Assembly: GCA_937863215.1 (NCBI GenBank)
Contig: CALMFQ010000487.1
Coordinates: 1 to 14,928 of the forward strand
DNA from: an uncultured Pseudomonadota bacterium
Lineage (GTDB): Bacteria > Pseudomonadota > Gammaproteobacteria > Burkholderiales > SCOH01
DNA: 14,928 nt
Reading direction: 5' to 3'
In this document: positions 13,063-14,928 of the stretch, one piece after another
Layout of the letters: each line of letters starts with the position of its first letter
Position numbering within the stretch: the first letter of the stretch is position 1
Position numbers and translations under genes: made by a program
Notes under the pieces: model-generated
What the model was told of the DNA's origin: nothing
The model's database searches: none
What the model saw: only the letters and a program-made list of their open reading frames with translations

Positions 13063-14156
13063 CATGTGCATGCCGCAATCGTCAGTGGCATCCGGTTATG
13101 CCCCATTGCTGCCGGCGTGAGCCAATAGTGTCCGGCGAAATATTCCTCGACTTGAAACTTGCTGTAGCCCCGTGGCAAGGTCAGCATATGTTCCTCTCCA
13201 TCCCCAAACACAAATATCGTTTGCTTGCCTTTGTGTGCGCCGTTGGCCCGCAAGGGCGAGACGATCATTCGCTCAAGCGAGGCGCAGATATGCCCGAAGC
13301 TTTGTTCCTGGGGCTTGAATACCGGCTCAAGCAACGTTAGATCGATGAAGTTGCGCGTCAGTACACCGAGCGGAATGCCAAATCGGCTGTAATTATCCTG
13401 GTAGCCAGCCAGGTACAAGTACCAGTGCCTGTCGATCCATGCACAGTCGTAGATCAATGGCGGCAGATCGTGCACAAACCTGCCATCGCGGTCGATCCGC
13501 GCATCGCCCGGCGCCAGACCAGCAACATCCGAGTGGAGCGGCAGATACTCTTCAAGCACGGTCGTACGCGGGCTCCCGTCCGGTTGCGTGTGCAACCATC
13601 TGGCGGATCCGGCGGCCTGATCAATTTCCAACAGGCACACATGGCGGCCGTGGCGGCCCCAGCCCTTTGGATCGGAAAGGACCACCGGTACACAATCGCC
13701 AGCGGCATTGCCGCAGTGAACAGGCGTGAAATAGCTGTCGTGCCGATGCAAACGATGTGCCGGCTCACCCAAGACGGAGAAATGATTAGCGATTGGAATC
13801 GTGACGGGATCGTCATGAATGCCCGCAAACAACAGCACCCTCTCTGTCGAAAGCAACAGGCCGAATTTCTCTCCGAGCTTGAAGGCTTGCACGTAGCTGT
13901 CAGCAGCAGGCGCCATCAGCCCTTCGGTGCGGTGTGTCATCTCAACCGGCAATAGCCGGTGAGATGCGCCCTCGCGGCCAACCTCGGCTAGCCAGTATTG
14001 GTGCGGACCGGCCTGGTAATTCCCGGAATACGTTCCCCAACCAAAGACGACAGCCCTGCCATTCTCAAAAGGGATTAGCCTGGTCGTACCGCAAACACCG
14101 GAAAAGGCCGAGCCGACGTCAACATCTGTTTGAAAATCAAGCGAGAGCGTTATCAA
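13062..14156 (-). CDS. Unrecognised protein, possibly beta-propeller-like
   Basis: I do not recognise a family. About 364 residues from a TTG at 14156, which has GGGAA 8 bases before it. The frame stays open to 14231, but that part is translated repeat. The sequence is rich in aromatic and short beta-strand stretches spaced by turns (RAVVFGWGTYSGNY, FGLLLSTERVLLFAGIHDD, CVPVVLSDPKGWGRHGRHVCLLEID, HWYLYLAGYQDN, KQTIFVFGDGEEH). This suggests repeated beta blades, but no repeat is regular enough to prove it. There is no signal peptide and no membrane segment, which points to the cytoplasm. Base composition is AT-richer than its neighbours, and palindromic repeats lie on both sides. It sits between mocA and the iorB-type gene in the direction of iorB. 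A truncated N-terminus is possible. Confidence 0.65.
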   Translation of the reverse strand: MITLSLDFQTDVDVGSAFSGVCGTTRLIPFENGRAVVFGWGTYSGNYQAGPHQYWLAEVGREGASHRLLPVEMTHRTEGLMAPAADSYVQAFKLGEKFGLLLSTERVLLFAGIHDDPVTIPIANHFSVLGEPAHRLHRHDSYFTPVHCGNAAGDCVPVVLSDPKGWGRHGRHVCLLEIDQAAGSARWLHTQPDGSPRTTVLEEYLPLHSDVAGLAPGDARIDRDGRFVHDLPPLIYDCAWIDRHWYLYLAGYQDNYSRFGIPLGVLTRNFIDLTLLEPVFKPQEQSFGHICASLERMIVSPLRANGAHKGKQTIFVFGDGEEHMLTLPRGYSKFQVEEYFAGHYWLTPAAMGHNRMPLTIAACT

Positions 14157-14164
14157 TATTGCAT

Positions 14165-14190
14165 TTCCCGAAACCTGTGTGATATTTCGG
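14165..14190 (-). promoter_or_regulatory. Ribosome binding site of the unknown gene, partly inside a hairpin
   Basis: Reading leftward, CCGAAA (14190 to 14185 strand-complement) pairs with TTTCGG (complement of 14173-14168) around 11 bases. The GGGAA ribosome binding site (complement of 14169-14165) overlaps the 3' arm, so folding would partly hide it from ribosomes. Confidence 0.4.
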
Positions 14191-14197
14191 CCCCGCA

Positions 14198-14251
14198 AGC
14201 CGCGCTGGTACTGGCCTGCAGACCAGGCCAATACCGACGCGCTCTGCAGCC
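14198..14251. repeat. Repeat family A, copy 3, shortened
   Basis: This copy shares CGCGCTGGTACTGGCCTGCAG, CCAATACC and TGCAGCC with copies 1 and 2 but lacks about 8 bases in the centre. It folds as GGTA, GGCCTG-CAGAC-CAGGCC, TACC. It starts directly after the iorB-type stop codon (14252-14254) and lies upstream of the unknown gene. Confidence 0.65.
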
Positions 14252-14928
14252 TTACGCCAGTTTTAACGGCAAACTGCGCAGCCTTTGCCCGGTGAGCTTG
14301 AACAAGGCATTGGCCAGCGCCGGCGCCACCGGTGGCACACCCGGTTCGCCGACGCCGCCCGGCGCTTCGGCGCTGGCGACGATATGGGTTTCCACCTTGG
14401 GCGCTTCGGCCATTTTCACCAGACGATAGTCGCTAAAACTGGACTGTTGCACCTGGCCGTGCTTGATGTCGATATCGCCGTACAGCGCGGCGCTGAGGCC
14501 GAACACCACGCCGCCTTCGATCTGCTGCGCCACCGTATCCGGCTGCACCACCAAGCCGCAGTCGATAGCGCAGACGACGCGATGCACGCGGATCGATTTA
14601 TCGGCATTCAGCGAGACTTCCGCCACCTGCGCAACGATCGAGCCGAATGCTTCGGCCAGGGCGATGCCGTGCGCGTGGCCGGCCGGCAGCGGTTGCTTGC
14701 CGTAGCCGGACTTGTCCAGCGCCAGTTGCAGCACGGCACGGTGGCGCGGCTGATCCTGCAGCAAGGCGAGGCGGAATTCCGCGCTATCGCGGCCGGCGGC
14801 GTGCGCCAGCTCATCGATCCAGGCTTCGAGGAAAAACGCCTGGAACGAATGGCCGACGCTGCGCCAGTAGCCAATCGGCACGCCAATATCGGCGTTCACC
14901 CCGGCAAAACGCATGTTGGGCACCTGAT
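14252..14928 (-). CDS. IorB-type molybdopterin-binding subunit of a xanthine dehydrogenase-family enzyme (partial, N-terminus off the right edge)
   Basis: The C-terminal 225 codons of a large molybdenum hydroxylase subunit, similar to the beta subunit of isoquinoline 1-oxidoreductase or related aldehyde dehydrogenases. Visible landmarks are PIGYWRSVGHSFQAFFLEAWIDELA, VHRVVCAIDCGLVVQPDTVAQQIEGG (cofactor-contacting region) and the active-site stretch GGVGEPGVPPVAPALANA, whose glutamate is the catalytic base of this family. The subunit would hydroxylate an aldehyde or N-heterocycle, with electrons passing to a 2Fe-2S partner that should lie to the right of the window. MocA would supply its cofactor and XdhC would mature it. 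The substrate is unknown. The protein looks intact to its stop, and repeat copy 3 follows immediately. Confidence 0.92.
   Translation of the reverse strand, partial: QVPNMRFAGVNADIGVPIGYWRSVGHSFQAFFLEAWIDELAHAAGRDSAEFRLALLQDQPRHRAVLQLALDKSGYGKQPLPAGHAHGIALAEAFGSIVAQVAEVSLNADKSIRVHRVVCAIDCGLVVQPDTVAQQIEGGVVFGLSAALYGDIDIKHGQVQQSSFSDYRLVKMAEAPKVETHIVASAEAPGGVGEPGVPPVAPALANALFKLTGQRLRSLPLKLA

Noticed and set aside
14157..14231. N-terminal extension of the unknown gene from the TTG at 14231
   Set aside because: These residues (AWSAGQYQRGLRG) are simply translated repeat copy 3, so the start is placed at 14156.
12745..14251. Insertion sequence or composite transposon carrying the unknown gene
   Set aside because: There is no transposase frame, no matching terminal inverted repeats around the whole segment, and no target duplication that I can see.

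Overview
The window reads as ordinary chromosome of a GC-rich betaproteobacterium. The dnaX / tRNA-Ser(GGA) / 4.5S RNA junction, the codon usage and the REP-like repeats would fit the Neisseriales (Chromobacteriaceae-like genera). That placement is an inference from gene content, not from any search. Two stretches stand out as AT-richer than the rest: the leader of the small HTH gene (about 1530-1863) and the neighbourhood of the unrecognised gene near 13.1-14.2 kb.

Left part (1-5.5 kb), housekeeping and stress genes. The N-terminal two thirds of dnaX (clamp-loader tau/gamma) run off the left edge on the minus strand. Divergent from it lie tRNA-Ser(GGA) and the 4.5S signal recognition particle RNA. 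A structured AT-rich leader then precedes a 106-aa HTH regulator. A universal stress protein and a radical SAM protein form a minus-strand pair. A plus-strand unit encodes a hot-dog thioesterase, a TerB-like protein and a MoxR AAA+ ATPase. This unit has a good sigma70 promoter (3623-3651) and a Rho-independent terminator (5438-5466).

Middle part (5.5-11.1 kb), individually regulated genes. These are a family-6-type deoxyinosine (hypoxanthine) DNA glycosylase whose ATG sits 11 bases after the terminator, a LysR regulator divergent from an EamA/DMT exporter, a secreted 522-aa alpha/beta hydrolase (lipase/esterase), and an orphan periplasmic solute-binding protein. The gaps hold several strong hairpins and palindromes, including a hairpin at 10179-10207 whose loop can pair with downstream sequence.

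Right part (11.1-14.9 kb), molybdenum hydroxylase locus. xdhC (cofactor sulfuration/insertion) and a mocA-like cytidylyltransferase are divergent. The C-terminal part of a large IorB-type molybdopterin subunit runs off the right edge. The three together suggest a periplasmic or cytoplasmic MCD-type aldehyde or heteroaromatic oxidoreductase with its maturation factors. Between mocA and iorB lies an unrecognised gene of about 364 codons, bracketed by REP-like palindromes. One of these palindromes supplies the stop codon of mocA, and another abuts the start region of the unknown gene.

I see no CRISPR array, transposase, prophage gene or obvious defence system. The best candidates for new biology are the repeat-bracketed unknown gene, the thioesterase-TerB-MoxR unit without a VWA partner, and the possible pseudoknot at 10179-10227.
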